Part shown: one piece after another, positions 43,901 to 54,596 of the stretch
How the letters are laid out: the number at the start of each line of letters is the position of its first letter
Position numbering within the stretch: position 1 is the stretch's first letter
NCBI GenBank assembly: GCA_914767715.1
Contig: OU612071.1
Span: forward strand, 9,159,493 to 9,223,492
Direction: 5' to 3'
Source of the DNA: Membranipora membranacea
Lineage: Eukaryota > Bryozoa > Gymnolaemata > Cheilostomatida > Membraniporidae
Length of the DNA stretch: 64,000 nucleotides
Notes under the pieces: generated by a model
Databases searched by the model: none
Seen by the model: the letters and a program-made list of their open reading frames with translations, nothing else
What the model was told of the DNA's origin: nothing
Program-made: the position numbers and the translations under genes

Positions 43901-45060
43901 TTCAACTAATGCAGCTCAGACTCCTTTTATTTTGTTTTACTTATGTGCCGTACTTTCGATGCTATCAACCAATTACAGGATGGATATTAGAAATAAGGCA
44001 ATAAACAAACTTCAAACTTCACTTAAACATTTACTAGTTCCAACATTCAAGCTAGTGTTAGACTTTATATCACAAATAACAACTCGACGAAGCAAATGAA
44101 AACATCACTAAGTGAGCTGAATTTTGGTTAGTACCTTATTAATCATCCTAGTAGCCTCTTTAAAAACTGCACAAACATGGTCTCAGAGGATGCTGAATAT
44201 TCTTTGCATTTTGCAGCCTCGATATGTTTTTATTCAAGTTGCGGCAAGTGCTACCTTACTTACTAGATTAAAACGTTCGATGGTGCTGTCACAAATATTG
44301 AGGTTATCAATGAGACACCACTGCTGTTGAATGATGGGAGCAAATAGCTGCAGATATATTCAACAAAGAGTTCGCATTTACCATATTTGAATATAAGTAT
44401 TGTAGAACAAGTTTGTTCTCTCTGTGGTCGCAGAGGGATATCCCTCCACCACAGAGGGAACAAACTGGTGTATATATTTTAGATCCTTGTAACTTTAGCA
44501 AACACCGACTGCGCTTTGATTTAGGTCTCTAAGAGGTATTGTCAGTTATTCTAAGCTTTACAACAATACCTACATTGAAACCATCAAATCTGTGATGAAA
44601 GAACATCGAAACATCTGAAATTACATTACATTAATTTGTGTCAATATATATATATCTATATATATATAGAAAATAGGGAGTTGTCTTTACTCTCATAATC
44701 AAGCAAGCCACGCCCCTTCTACCCTGCTATGTGGCTAACAAGTTCTTCCCCCCAAACAGCCTCCCAAGGCTGTGTAAATATTCCTCACTTTACCTTTAAC
44801 TATGAATACCTTCAAGGATTGGTTGGGTCATTTTCATATATGGGTGTGATTGGTTGGATCATTTCATGTAGGTGTCTGATTGGTCGGGTCATTTTCATGT
44901 AGGTGTCTTATTGGTTGGGTCATTTTCATTTCCGGTTATAGACTGATTTAATCTCCTTGCACCATTTTATATATATGTCAAGGTCAACATAAGGTTGTTT
45001 TCATACTCAGGTCATTTTCATTCTGGCTCATTTTCAATGTTTTCCGTATCAAGATAATAG
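40979..45060. mobile_element. ~4.1-kb element with long inverted arms rich in GAAAATGACC
   Basis: The left arm (40979-41282) has repeated GAAAATGACC and CCAACCAATC motifs and ends in TAGTTAAAGGTAAAGT. The right arm (44788-45060) is its inverse: ACTTTACCTTTAACTATGA, GGGTCATTTTCATATATGGG, ending TTTTCCGTATCAAGATAA. Inside, a second inverted pair occurs at 43540-43595 and 44700-44752 (AACTTGTTAGCCACATAGCA and inverse). No transposase or other protein was recognised; the frames inside are short. It reads as a foldback or decayed DNA transposon between the two paralogs. Confidence 0.7.
44409..44466. repeat. Hairpin-forming inverted repeat
   Basis: GTTTGTTCTCTCTGTGGT is mirrored by ACCACAGAGGGAACAAAC around a 22-base loop that itself contains GAGGGATATCCCTC. 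Confidence 0.75.
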
Positions 45061-45485
45061 AGTTCAAGGTAATGAGATACCACAACCAATGTTGCATCGA
45101 GGTTATTTTTAAATGGGTTTCGGCTGTGTTGTATTTTGGAGTTGTCTTAACTCCTCATGGTATTGATTACAACTCTATGCAATTGCTCTATGTAGGCACA
45201 GTATTGCCTGTGCACATCCCTTTTGATGCTGTATCCTGTTTGGAGCAAGAAGCATATAATATAATGGCTCTATGAAACACAAACAATATCGGTCTTATTG
45301 ATGTATTACTAATTGCCATCAATACACAACACCACAATATAACAGGCTGATTTTCCAATTTAGGTACATATGCTAGGTGAATAACTTGTATGCTCGAAAG
45401 TTTGCATCTAGTAAGCCGACATGAACATGAGTATCTTTTGCCTTTTTTAAATGTTGGTTAAAATCTCAAGGTTTCATCACTAACC

Positions 45486-45670
45486 GCATGCCGAAGAAAG
45501 GGTGGCGAGATAGGGGTGCCTTAGGGGCTAGGCCTCAATGTCTGCGCCAATTTTCTCTCAGTTTGTAGGCAGTAGCACACCAGTAGGCAGTGGACCACAG
45601 GGTGATTCGAACCAACAACCTTCAACACTTGTGCGCTGAAGATCGGCGCTCTCATCAACTGACCTTGTGT
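45486..45670 (-). repeat. tRNA-derived SINE, type II, inverted
   Basis: Inverse body (GGCCTCAATGTCTGCGCC, TTTTCTCTCAGTTTGTAGG) and inverse B box GTGATTCGAACCAACAACC, between paralog B and the inverted-arm element. Confidence 0.7.
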
Positions 45671-46034
45671 TGACCTTTGTTGTGGGTTTGATTCACCCAC
45701 CTCCCCTCCTGTCATCAACAATACTTTTTAAGACTGGCTAAAGTATCTACTGTCATGATTGAAATACTCTGTCCCTGAGAAGATGATTCCTACATCATTT
45801 ATTACCCTAGAGAAATAAAATATTTGCAGGAGGAAATTTTCACTATTTTGCACACGCCTAACTAGTAAGATTTGAGGGTAGCTAACATTTACTCACCCTT
45901 TTGACTTTATTAACTCAAACCTCATGTGGTTAGAATTTAGAGCTAGCTTACTTCAGGTAACCCCTGGCCCTCCCCGGACCAGCTAAACTCAACTCTAGCT
46001 AACATTTTCTCTCTCGGGTAAGATCTTAGCCTGG

Positions 46035-46091
46035 GCAAGCTGTCAGGGTGGATTGGTGAAAGGGGGACCACCCACCCCCCTGACAGCTTGC
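46035..46091. repeat. Hairpin-forming inverted repeat
   Basis: GCAAGCTGTCAGGGTGG is mirrored by CCCCCCTGACAGCTTGC, with a C/G-rich loop. Confidence 0.75.
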
Positions 46092-46433
46092 AGGATTGCA
46101 CAGCTACAAGCTGGGCAAAAATGTCCAGGTTCAAGGTGTCATGTGTTACAGCATCTCTGTGATAATCTTTTATTACATGCAAATCAGTGAACAACGAAAT
46201 GTTCAAACAGTTTAAAAATCAAAAAATAGACTGTGACGAAAGGACAAGAAAAACAACCGATCACAGATGTAACACGTCAATGAGAATCGTGACGCTTGAT
46301 TCTCATTGAGCAACATCAGAAATGATTTAACTTAAATTAAATTAATTTTAATCAAATTTAAATTCTCAACAAGCGAGCGTGTGGACAAGTTCAGTGAAAG
46401 ACAGAAGAATGTGACATCACCTTGTGTGATGGG

Positions 46434-49400
46434 TTAGTGTGTCAGCATCAGAGCAGCACTGACTAATACAAACAGGTGCCCTGTGATCACTCTGACATCT
46501 ACAAATGTAAAACAGAGAAGACAATGCATAAATGTAAACTACCACGATGCAATATAAGAATTAGACTGCAAATCATTGTAAACTAAACCGTAAGGGCATC
46601 TTTAAAAAGATATAAATAGGTAAATTTGAAACAATCTACTCTTCTTGTTGCCTGTCTTGACAAGCTTTGTTAGGTGGGGGAACCTCCCACCTACCGTAAA
46701 AATATTGTCAAGACAGGCTACAGATATTGTAGCATAGCTTAGGCTTCTCAGCCATCTGACTCAGTCCCTGTACTGCATCGATTCTCAAGACATATTTATC
46801 ATGATTGAGTGAGGGAGTTGAGTTGAGTTGAGTGACATTGGCATTTTTCCTAAAGTTATAACAACAAGCCATAAAATACCCTTGACAGTTATCCCTGAGA
46901 AAGCAAATTCTTAAGCTCTAAAACTCTGTTTACAGTTGTTGATATGTCCATCTCTAGCCTGTCTTGACAAAATTTGTTCGGTGGGTGGGTTGTTGTCTCC
47001 CCAAAACGAAGATTATCAGGACAGGCTCGTATAGCTCAAGACCAGTACTGTCTTCCTTACAAGGACGGTATTGCAGCTGACAGCTGATTTTTATTAAAGT
47101 GGTAATAGGCCCAAAGAAATCCAAAAAGCCTGTATACGTCTTCTCCCCTTCCATAGGACCATGTTTAGGTTATTAGTTTCAGGGGCGGCATCCCCTAGAA
47201 AGCTAAATATTGTGGCCTTTCAACACTACATTTGCAAAAACATGTCATTTATGTACTTTGAAATGCCTTGGTAGCTCAGGCTCCAACCTAGACGGGGTGG
47301 GTGCGGGAGGGGCGCTATGGCGCTTTCCCCTGGCTCTACCTATGATTAAACCACAGAACCCAGGCAATCCTAGATTGCGGCCATTCCTATCAAGTTTTTC
47401 TAAACTCATCCCTGATATTGAAGGTCTCACTGTGAAGTGTTGTTAATTCCAACAGCGTACCGAGTTTCTGCTGCGTCACATTTAAAGTCTCCCTCTCCCT
47501 TCTGTCTTACAACTGGCTAAGAGCAGGCCCGGAGTTAACCAAAAAAGGCAGGGAGGCTAAAATCTGAGGTAGGTCCAAAACATTATTAGGAGGGGTGCTG
47601 CAACCTCCCCAATGCAATCTAGGTTATATAAATAGCAAAAGGAAATCCCAAAGGAGTTGTTAATGACATGGATTATTTGATTAATTTGTTTTTAGGCTAC
47701 CCTACTTAGCATTCTGGGGCCTCCCTGCCTCCTCTAAAACTACGGACCTATTTAATTATATAATTATATATATATATATATTATATTATATTATATATAA
47801 TTAATCCACAGAACCCAGGCAATTCTAGATTGCTGCCGTTCCTATCAAGTTTTTATAAACTCATCTCTGATATTGAAGGTCTCACTATAATTGTAATTAT
47901 ATATTATTATGATTATTTACCGTTAGCAGAGCTTTTCTTAGTTGTAGCAGCGTCCTGTTCATCGGCTGGAATGGATACAATAGGTCAATAGGTCAAAGGT
48001 CACAGATCATATCATAGGAATACGAGGAGAAGCTGCGGCAGCAGTAAAGTTTGTAAAAGCAAAAGCCAAACAAAGATTTGAATTAAATGGTTACGGAAAA
48101 AAAGTGAAATTATAGCTTGCTTCAATTCAGGGTCACTCAAATTAAATTTTGATTTCAAGATAAACACTTGAATTTTAAATTTCAAATTTTCATTGTAGTA
48201 TTTACCTCCTCCGGCCCCAGTTTCCATAACAACTACAACAAAAATGAACAGCAATATAGTGATGTATAAATGGATCGATTGAGTCATTGATTAATTGATT
48301 GATTAATTGATTAATTGGGTGATTGATTGTATGAATTGATTGATTGGGTAGTTGCATGATTGAATAAGTGATTGATTGATCAATTGATTGGGTGATTGAT
48401 TTATTTATGATTGGGTGATTGATTGATTAATTGATTGGATGATTGATTGATTTATTGATTGGTTAATTGATTTAGCATATAAAAATCATTTTCACATGAC
48501 TTGAGTACCAATCAAACACGAGTTCGGTAGCCTGTCTCAACAAGCTTTGTTGTTTGTTCCTCCCCTCCCCATACCCCCGCTCACAGAACAAGGTTTGTCA
48601 AGACAGGCTAGGTCTCTTGTAGCTATTGTTTTGAGTGTTCAAACATTGCCTAGATACTGGTATCGGCTCACTCACGATTGAGCGATTGAGTGCTCAAACT
48701 AAGTAACATCAAACAAGTTGAATAAAGAGGGAAAGGGAAAGCAGAGCGTCCCTGCCACCCCTAGGACTACGGGCCTGCGTCACTCCGAGTCAATATGTCA
48801 TCAGCCTGATCTCTCTGGGAATATCAAAATATGGCATTCTGGGATACTCCTATACAGGGCCTACGATAATCATCACAATGCATAAACGAATAAATCTTAG
48901 TTACAGTGTAAGCTGGTTAAGACTTTCTATTTCAGAACTCCTGAAAAATCAGACAAGGAAAATTGATCCCTTCAATCAGATCTTAATGCATGCTAATGTC
49001 ACTTAATTCAGACTTTGCTCAATTAGGAAAATTTGTGGTGTTCCTCAGCGGTTTGAATTAAGTGAGCTGCACTGTATTAGGGTATTTAAGTGAACTGCAC
49101 TGTATTAGGGTATTTAAGTGAACTGCACTGCATAAGGGTATTTAAGTGAGCTGCACTGTATTAGGGTATTTAAGTGAGCTGCACTGTATAAGGGTATTTA
49201 AGTGAACTGCACTGTATAAGGGTATTTAAGTGAGCTGCACTGTATTAGGGTATTTAAGTGAGCTGCACTGTATAATGGTAATTAAGTGAACTGCACTGTA
49301 TAAGGGTATTTAAGTGAACTGCACTGTATTAGGGTATTTAAGTGAGCTGCACTGTATTAGGGTATTTAAGTGAGCTGCACTGTATTAGGGTATTTAAGTG

Positions 49401-50463
49401 AACTGCACTGTATAAGGGTATTTAAGTGAGCTGCACTGTATTAGGGTATTTAAGTGAGCTGCACTGTATAAGGGTATTTAAGTGAACTGCACCTTATTAG
49501 GGTAATTAAGTGAGCTGCACTGTATAAGGGTATTTAAGTGAACTGCACTGCATTAGGGTAATTAAGTGAGCTGCACTGTATTAGGGTATTTAAGTGAACT
49601 GCACTGTATTAGGGTATTTACCAGACTCGGATGTAGAAAATGCAGCGACGACAGTAGTTGTATCATCATCGCTCCTTGACACAACATCCGGTTCTCCAGT
49701 TTCCCTATCGTTATTGGTCACCACCTGTCCAGGTGTGGTGGAGGTACCTATCAAAAACCATATCTTTATCAGACACATAACATACTAATACTAATACTAA
49801 TACTAATACTAATACTAATACTAATACTAATACTGATACTAATACTTATACTAATAAAAACATACTTATACTAATGCAAACATACTAATACTAATAATAA
49901 TACTAATACAGATACATATACTTATACTAATACTAATACTAACACTTATACTAATACTTATACTAATACTTATACTAATAAACACTTATACTTATACACT
50001 TATACACTAACACTTATACTAATACTTATACTAATACTTATACTAATAAATACATACTTATACTAATACTAATACAAATACAAATACTAATACAAATACT
50101 TATACTAATATTAATACCAACACTTATACAAATACTACTACTTAATATTATTACCAATACTAGTACTGATACTTATACTAATATTTATACTAATACTTAT
50201 ACTGATATTAATACTATACTAATACTAATACTCATACTTATACCACAATAGTAATACTGATACTATTATTATGGCATCTAACCTGTTCCCTCCCCGTCTG
50301 CTGCTACTGTTGTAGGAGCCTCTGTTGTTGCTGGTGCCTCTGGTGTTGTTGAGGAAGATGCCTCCACCATAGGATCATCTGAGGTTTCATTCACTTGAGA
50401 CAGCACAACACAGAAGCACAACTGGCACAGTGCCAAAGTCAGCACACACTTCTTCATGTTCAT
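46434..50463 (-). CDS. Small secreted, probably GPI-anchored Thr/acidic-rich protein, paralog B
   Basis: Five minus-strand exons: 50283-50463, 49622-49747, 48206-48232, 47921-47965, 46434-46498; all introns are in phase 1 and the product is about 147 residues. The signal peptide and first mature residues (MNMKKCVLTLALCQLCF, then QVNETSDDPMVEAS) and the end (AATTKKSSAN, then GDVRVITG and a hydrophobic run) match paralog A closely. The middle does not: exon 1 continues into a mucin-like PATTEAPTT stretch, and exons 2 and 3 share no visible similarity with A. No cysteine lies in the mature part. A GPI-anchor signal is inferred as for A. The 3' UTR is also conserved, with AATAAA at 46169-46174 (complement). 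An in-frame Met lies nine codons upstream, as in A. Confidence 0.82.
46650..46718. repeat. GCCTGTCTTGACAA foldback element, copy 1
   Basis: GCCTGTCTTGACAA...TTGTCAAGACAGGC with an inner palindrome GGTGGGGGAACCTCCCACC. It lies in intron 4 of paralog B. Confidence 0.75.
46956..47027. repeat. GCCTGTCTTGACAA foldback element, copy 2
   Basis: AGCCTGTCTTGACAA...TTATCAGGACAGGCT with a G/T-rich loop; same termini as copies at 46650 and 48529. Confidence 0.7.
47524..47750 (-). repeat. CAGGCCCGTAG-family MITE, diverged
   Basis: Contains AAATCCCAAAGGAGTTG, GACATGGATTATTTGATTAA, TTAGGCTACCCTACTTAGCA and the end TAAAACTACGGACCT. It lies in intron 4 of paralog B. Confidence 0.55.
48285..48475. repeat. 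(TTGATTGA)n degenerate microsatellite
   Basis: About 190 bp of ATTGATTGATTAATTGATTG-like sequence, starting about 50 bp upstream (gene sense) of exon 3 of paralog B. Confidence 0.85.
48529..48610. repeat. GCCTGTCTTGACAA foldback element, copy 3
   Basis: AGCCTGTCTCAACAAGCTTT...TTTGTCAAGACAGGCT with a C-rich loop. It lies in intron 2 of paralog B. Confidence 0.7.
49057..49620. repeat. 28-bp minisatellite, ~20 units, reaching a splice donor
   Basis: Units GGGTATTTAAGTGARCTGCA then CTGTATTA, highly homogeneous (R = A or G; occasional TATAA for TATTA). The last unit ends at 49620, directly at the donor of exon 2 of paralog B (GTAAATAC, complement of 49614-49621). Confidence 0.92.
49785..50262. 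repeat. (ACTAAT)n microsatellite filling intron 1 of paralog B
   Basis: Nearly 480 bp of TACTAATACTAATACTTATA-type units, perfect at the left end and decayed to the right. It occupies almost all of the 535-bp intron 1. Confidence 0.92.
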
Positions 50464-50499
50464 TCTTCTTTTTATCGCGAAAATTAGCAAAACTGCTTG

Positions 50500-52120
50500 T
50501 CGGTCCCTAGTGTTGATTATCTTGTCGATAAATACCTGCCTCTAATAAATTGAGCTCAAATAGTTGAGACAAAGACATTACAGACATTGAGATATTTTTG
50601 CATTGTTGGGTACATTTATAACATTCACAATGTTTACCTGCTTGAGTTTTAGGAGTTGTCATGTCATGAGTACATTGTCATCAGTTTTAGGAGTTGTCAA
50701 ATCATGAGAACATTGTCATTAGTTTCAGGAGTTGTCAACGTTTAGTGCAAGCTCCTCCCCCTCCATTCTCCCTCTCTTCCATTCTCCTCCTTCCATTCTC
50801 CCTGGTCAAATATACCTATAAGATAAGATTTTTTTAAAGATAAGATATATATATAAAATATATACTTTTATAAGATAAGATTTCAGTGAAACTCTCGCAG
50901 AAACAGTGGGGTTAATAATGGAGTAGTTGTTAAATGAATAAAAGGAAAAGTTTCAAAAAGTGTAGCTATACCAATTATGCCCATACCAATGAGTTTTGTT
51001 TACCATGGTAACCATGGTAACAATGGTAACCATGGCAACTTCAGAGCCTGAGGATGAACTAATGAACTGCCTGCGACCACCCACACAGTCCGCTGCAGTC
51101 GGTACATATCAGCCGAACACTGCCAAAATTATAAACCAATTGTTAGACATTATAAACCCCATGGTTTCTGCGAGAGTTTCAATAAATTCTTATCTTATCT
51201 AATACACCAATAAAGTGAAAACCAACTCACTTACTGAGGAACAGATCAATTGAAAAAACAGTTTCTCAGCCTAAGCAATCCACCGCCAAGCTATCTGATC
51301 TTTATATTTCAAAATCGAGAACTAATAATCAAGGCCAAGTGATACTTTATAACACAAGTTACATATAGTCAGTCAGTATTGATTTTTATAATACCTATTT
51401 ATTTACTTTCTTTTGGCTTTTACCTTATTCAAGTGGGATTCTATTCGATAATAGTATGCACCCAGTAATTTTTTTTATTTTCTCTCATGTAGACATCTCT
51501 GGAGTGAGGGTTTTAAAATTAAACAAGCAAACAGACAACAACTAAGCTTCTATGCTTCATCTTTACATAGCTAGTGGGTGAGAGTATGTGCATGGGTAAC
51601 GGTACGCCAGACAACCCCTTAACATTTTATTTGTCAGATTGTCTACCCCAATGTGTTTGGGAATGGTGATTGGTCAGTTACACTTGCTGTTTACTGTCAG
51701 GGTTAGGTGATAAATTGATATATTAATGCCTATGAGGAGTTGATAGTATAGGGATATTGTAAGTGATAACCACACCATACCTCACCTAAATGATTCCAAA
51801 AGGCCACGCCCCTATTCCCATTTGCCACGCCCTTTACCTAAGGGCGGTTACAGTAAATATTGAATATGCACTAAGGAGAACACAGCATTTAGTTCATAGG
51901 ATAAAAGAGATCTTATTTTGGTATGTTGGATGTACAATGTGCAATCATGAAGTTAGTGATGCAACAGCCTTATATTTACAAAGTAATGTTGTCTCACTAG
52001 CAGAGAGTTATCCCCTCCGGTCAAATAGTGATTCCTCTCCAACTGTCTTGTCTCTAACTCTTTTGTGCAATCAAGCTGTGAACCTTCAGTGGACCTTCAA
52101 CAGATCTCCAGTGAACACAG
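50500..52120. other. Intergenic upstream of paralog B
   Basis: Includes a CATTCTCC-rich tract (50755-50805) and (GGTAACCAT)n at about 51000-51035. A 112-codon frame at 51790-52128 has no recognisable domain. No exon of a known gene was found. Confidence 0.4.
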
Positions 52121-52122
52121 GC

Positions 52123-52373
52123 CAGTAGTTGTAGGGGTGGCGAGCGGAACTGCCGCTCCTACAAAGCTGAATACGGTGGCCTAAAACCACTATCATTGAA
52201 TAATCCATGTCTGGATCATGTCCATTTGCTAATAGTAAATACCTAAATAATAAATGCTAATGATAAATGCCCTAACTTGATTTGGCAAGAGCCTTTAGCA
52301 CCCCTTCCTGGTGATGTTTCGGACTCGCCTTTTGCTCCCCCCCCCCCACCATTTTTCCTACACTACGACCCTG
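52123..52373 (+). repeat. CAGGCCCGTAG-family MITE, diverged
   Basis: Left end CAGTAGTTGTAGGGGTGG, interior GGTGGCCTAAAACCACTATC then ATTGAATAATCCATGTCTGG and GGTGATGTTTCGGACTCGCC (shared with the 8.1-kb copy), right end TCCTACACTACGACCCTG. Confidence 0.6.
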
Positions 52374-52417
52374 GGACATACCTCTGATGTGCCTCTAGTA
52401 TTTTCGGTCAATATTGA

Positions 52418-52645
52418 AAACTCTTGTGTCCATTTATAGTCTCGATACCCTGTGATACCATGTGAGAAACCTTGATGTTGCTTGCTTCTTTTTGTTTCCA
52501 GTATCAGTACAGGTCTACGGACTGGATCTTGATGGAGCATTTGAGGCCAGATGCTCTTCCTGACACCACCGTGATCCGCTGGGAATCGAGCACGGGACCT
52601 GTCGATTGAAAGACTCATGCCTTACGTATCGCACCACCGCACAAC
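52418..52645 (-). repeat. tRNA-derived SINE, type V, uninterrupted copy
   Basis: The reverse strand has GTGCGGTGGTGCGATACG (A-box region) and CCGTGCTCGATTCCCAGCGG (B box), then GGTGTCAGGAAGAGCATCTG and, at the 3' end, ATGGTATCACAGGGTATCGA. It defines the family split at 12944-13440. Confidence 0.75.
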
Positions 52646-52898
52646 TGTTCTTAAATTAACTCCAGCTTTGATACTGGTACAAAGACTTAGCAAGCTTTTG
52701 TTTGTACAACATGTATTCATAAAATCCTTTCTATGAAAGAAAGTTTGAGCCTATATATTATCGGCACTATCAGCATGCCGTGATAACTATCTTTTAAAAT
52801 GCAAATCAATCAATTTTTTTAAATATTTTAAATTAGCAACAATAAAAAAAAATTCAAGAGAAAGATGGCAGTTTTCAGATATCCTTGAGAAGTAGAGT

Positions 52899-53095
52899 AT
52901 CCTCCCACAGACAGCAGGTCACTGACATTTGATTTGATGAGTTGCAGCCTTGTGTGTATGTGGTTTGTGTCCACAGCCGCGATAACTTGGTTCATGCAAG
53001 CTTCCCATCTTCACCACAACAAACACAAACCACACACACACAAGGCTGCAACTCATCAAATCGACTGTCAGTGACCTGCTGTCTGTGGGAGGATA
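52899..53095. mobile_element. MITE/foldback with ~75-bp near-perfect arms
   Basis: TATCCTCCCACAGACAGCAG then GTCACTGACATTTGATTTGA is inverted at the right end: TCAAATCGACTGTCAGTGAC then CTGCTGTCTGTGGGAGGATA. The arms pair through the TGTGTGTATGTGGTTTGTG region with a ~45-bp loop. No ORF. Confidence 0.85.
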
Positions 53096-53460
53096 GCTTG
53101 TCAATTTATTTAGGCTTTAAAAACTCCAATACTTTATTTATGATAATCTTCCACCTCGCAAGCTTGGTCTTGCAGTCTCCCAAACAAGCTCGAAAATATT
53201 CATTCCGCAAGCGTATATCGTGATCATTAGGCTGCACAATGCAAAACAATCACCAGACAATAAATACAAAGCACACTTAAAAAGCGATCTTTCTGTTTAT
53301 ATCAAAACAAACAGCAACAGCATTTACTCTTCAAAAACAGAATAACATCTTAGTTGATAGCAGCATGTTAACAAATCAGCCTGAGTGCTGCAATAGCTCA
53401 TGACACATATTTTGCAGTGGATACCCATCAAGTTCCCAAACAAAAGAGCTGAGAACACAG

Positions 53461-53595
53461 TTAGACAGTGCAGTAGATGTCAGATGAGACAACTGATTTG
53501 ATTGGCTCATTTAGAATGGATTCTAAAAACTGATTGGCTGTTTTATCCTCCTCTTGATGTCGCTGGCTGTTCAAACTTTTAATTTCTTCCTCCAC
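53461..53595 (-). CDS. Candidate alternative terminal exon resembling the last bMERB helix
   Basis: After the acceptor CTTGTCTAG a phase-0 exon of 44 codons plus stop begins VEEEIKSLNSQRHQEEDK and continues NQFLESILNE. The QR-x-x-EED ... FLESIL pattern resembles the end of the MICAL bMERB domain, as in the recognised exon at 55946-56131 (ERLKEREEDEQLQSVM). It could be an alternative last exon of the MICAL gene or a relic of a duplicated one. It would be reached through a Lys-rich exon at 53740-53885 whose phases fit (1 in, 0 out) but whose upstream donor (AACG/GTCGAA) is weak. Expression is not shown. Confidence 0.35.
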   Translation of the reverse strand: MEEEIKSLNSQRHQEEDKTANQFLESILNEPIKSVVSSDIYCTV

Positions 53596-53739
53596 CTAGA
53601 CAAGAAGAAAGACTGAATTAGTTATTCTAGAAGCTCAAATTTGCATAGTACGTGAACTTGATTGACTAGCATTCAATATAATACTATAATATTTATTATA
53701 ATACTATAATGCACAATACTATAATGAAAATATCTTAAC

Positions 53740-53885
53740 ATTTTTTTTTTTCTCTCTTCTCAAAGTCATCCTATCTATTTCCACCTCACTGCTGAAACAT
53801 TTTAACTCATCTTCAGTCTCAAGCTTTCCTTTTTTTTTCTCTTCTCCTTTTTTTTTGTCGGCACTATTCGGAAAACATTCCGCTA
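53740..53885 (-). other. Candidate Lys/Glu-rich exon linked to the alternative 3' end
   Basis: Open from acceptor ATTCCAG at 53886 to a possible donor AAT/GTTAAG at 53739. It encodes a KKKGEEKKKGKLETEDEL-type charged segment. Homopolymeric A runs make it look partly like low-complexity DNA. Support is only the phase agreement with neighbouring candidates. Confidence 0.25.
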
Positions 53886-54596
53886 CTGGAATGAAATAGA
53901 CTGCCAATAAAAGTGAATAAATATGAAAGCAAATAACATCCCACTATCCTCTAACACTAAAGTGAAAGCTGATATCATGTCTATATATGTTATCACAGAA
54001 GTGAAAGCAGTTAATCGAAAGAAGACATTTTTTCTAGCTAGAGGTTTGTCTAGGAGTCCGAAGCGCTACGTCGGCGCATTGTCTGACTGTGGTTCCCAAA
54101 AGAAGCTTATCAAAAATTAATCTCCTCTCCATGATTTGCTCAAGTCACCAGCCAGATGACAAGACTGAGCCTGATGGTGCTGCGTGAGTTTAACTATATG
54201 CAAGGTCCAAATGTTTTGTCAAAATTTCACAGGCATTTACTCATTTGAGCCTGCGCTTAGTGGTAACATCCTGCTATGATCCAAAACATAGCATTTGCTC
54301 GAACCTGCATTGCTTTGCATCAAAGAGTTATTTTATACTCTTTATACTCTATAATAACTCTATGCATTGCATCCATCTTTTCGTCTTTTTTATGGTTGCG
54401 GTGCAAGGGTATGTTTAACAGTGAGTGAAGCTGCGGCTGCTCTATCATGTCCCAGACCTGAGGAAACAGCGGATTATCCTTAGTCGTGTTTGAAAGTGAT
54501 TGCTAAGTTCAAAGGCTACAAAATCGCAGATTTCATTTGGTTGCATGTTTTTTTTTCTGTTTAGAAAACAAAGGCTTTTCCACTAAAAGCTTACTG

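Noticed and set aside
49057-49620. Evenly spaced repeats suggestive of a CRISPR array
   Set aside because: Units are contiguous 28-mers without spacers, in an intron of a eukaryotic gene; it is a minisatellite.
51790-52128. 112-codon plus-strand frame
   Set aside because: No domain, signal peptide or splice context; composition is like surrounding non-coding DNA, and its end abuts a MITE.
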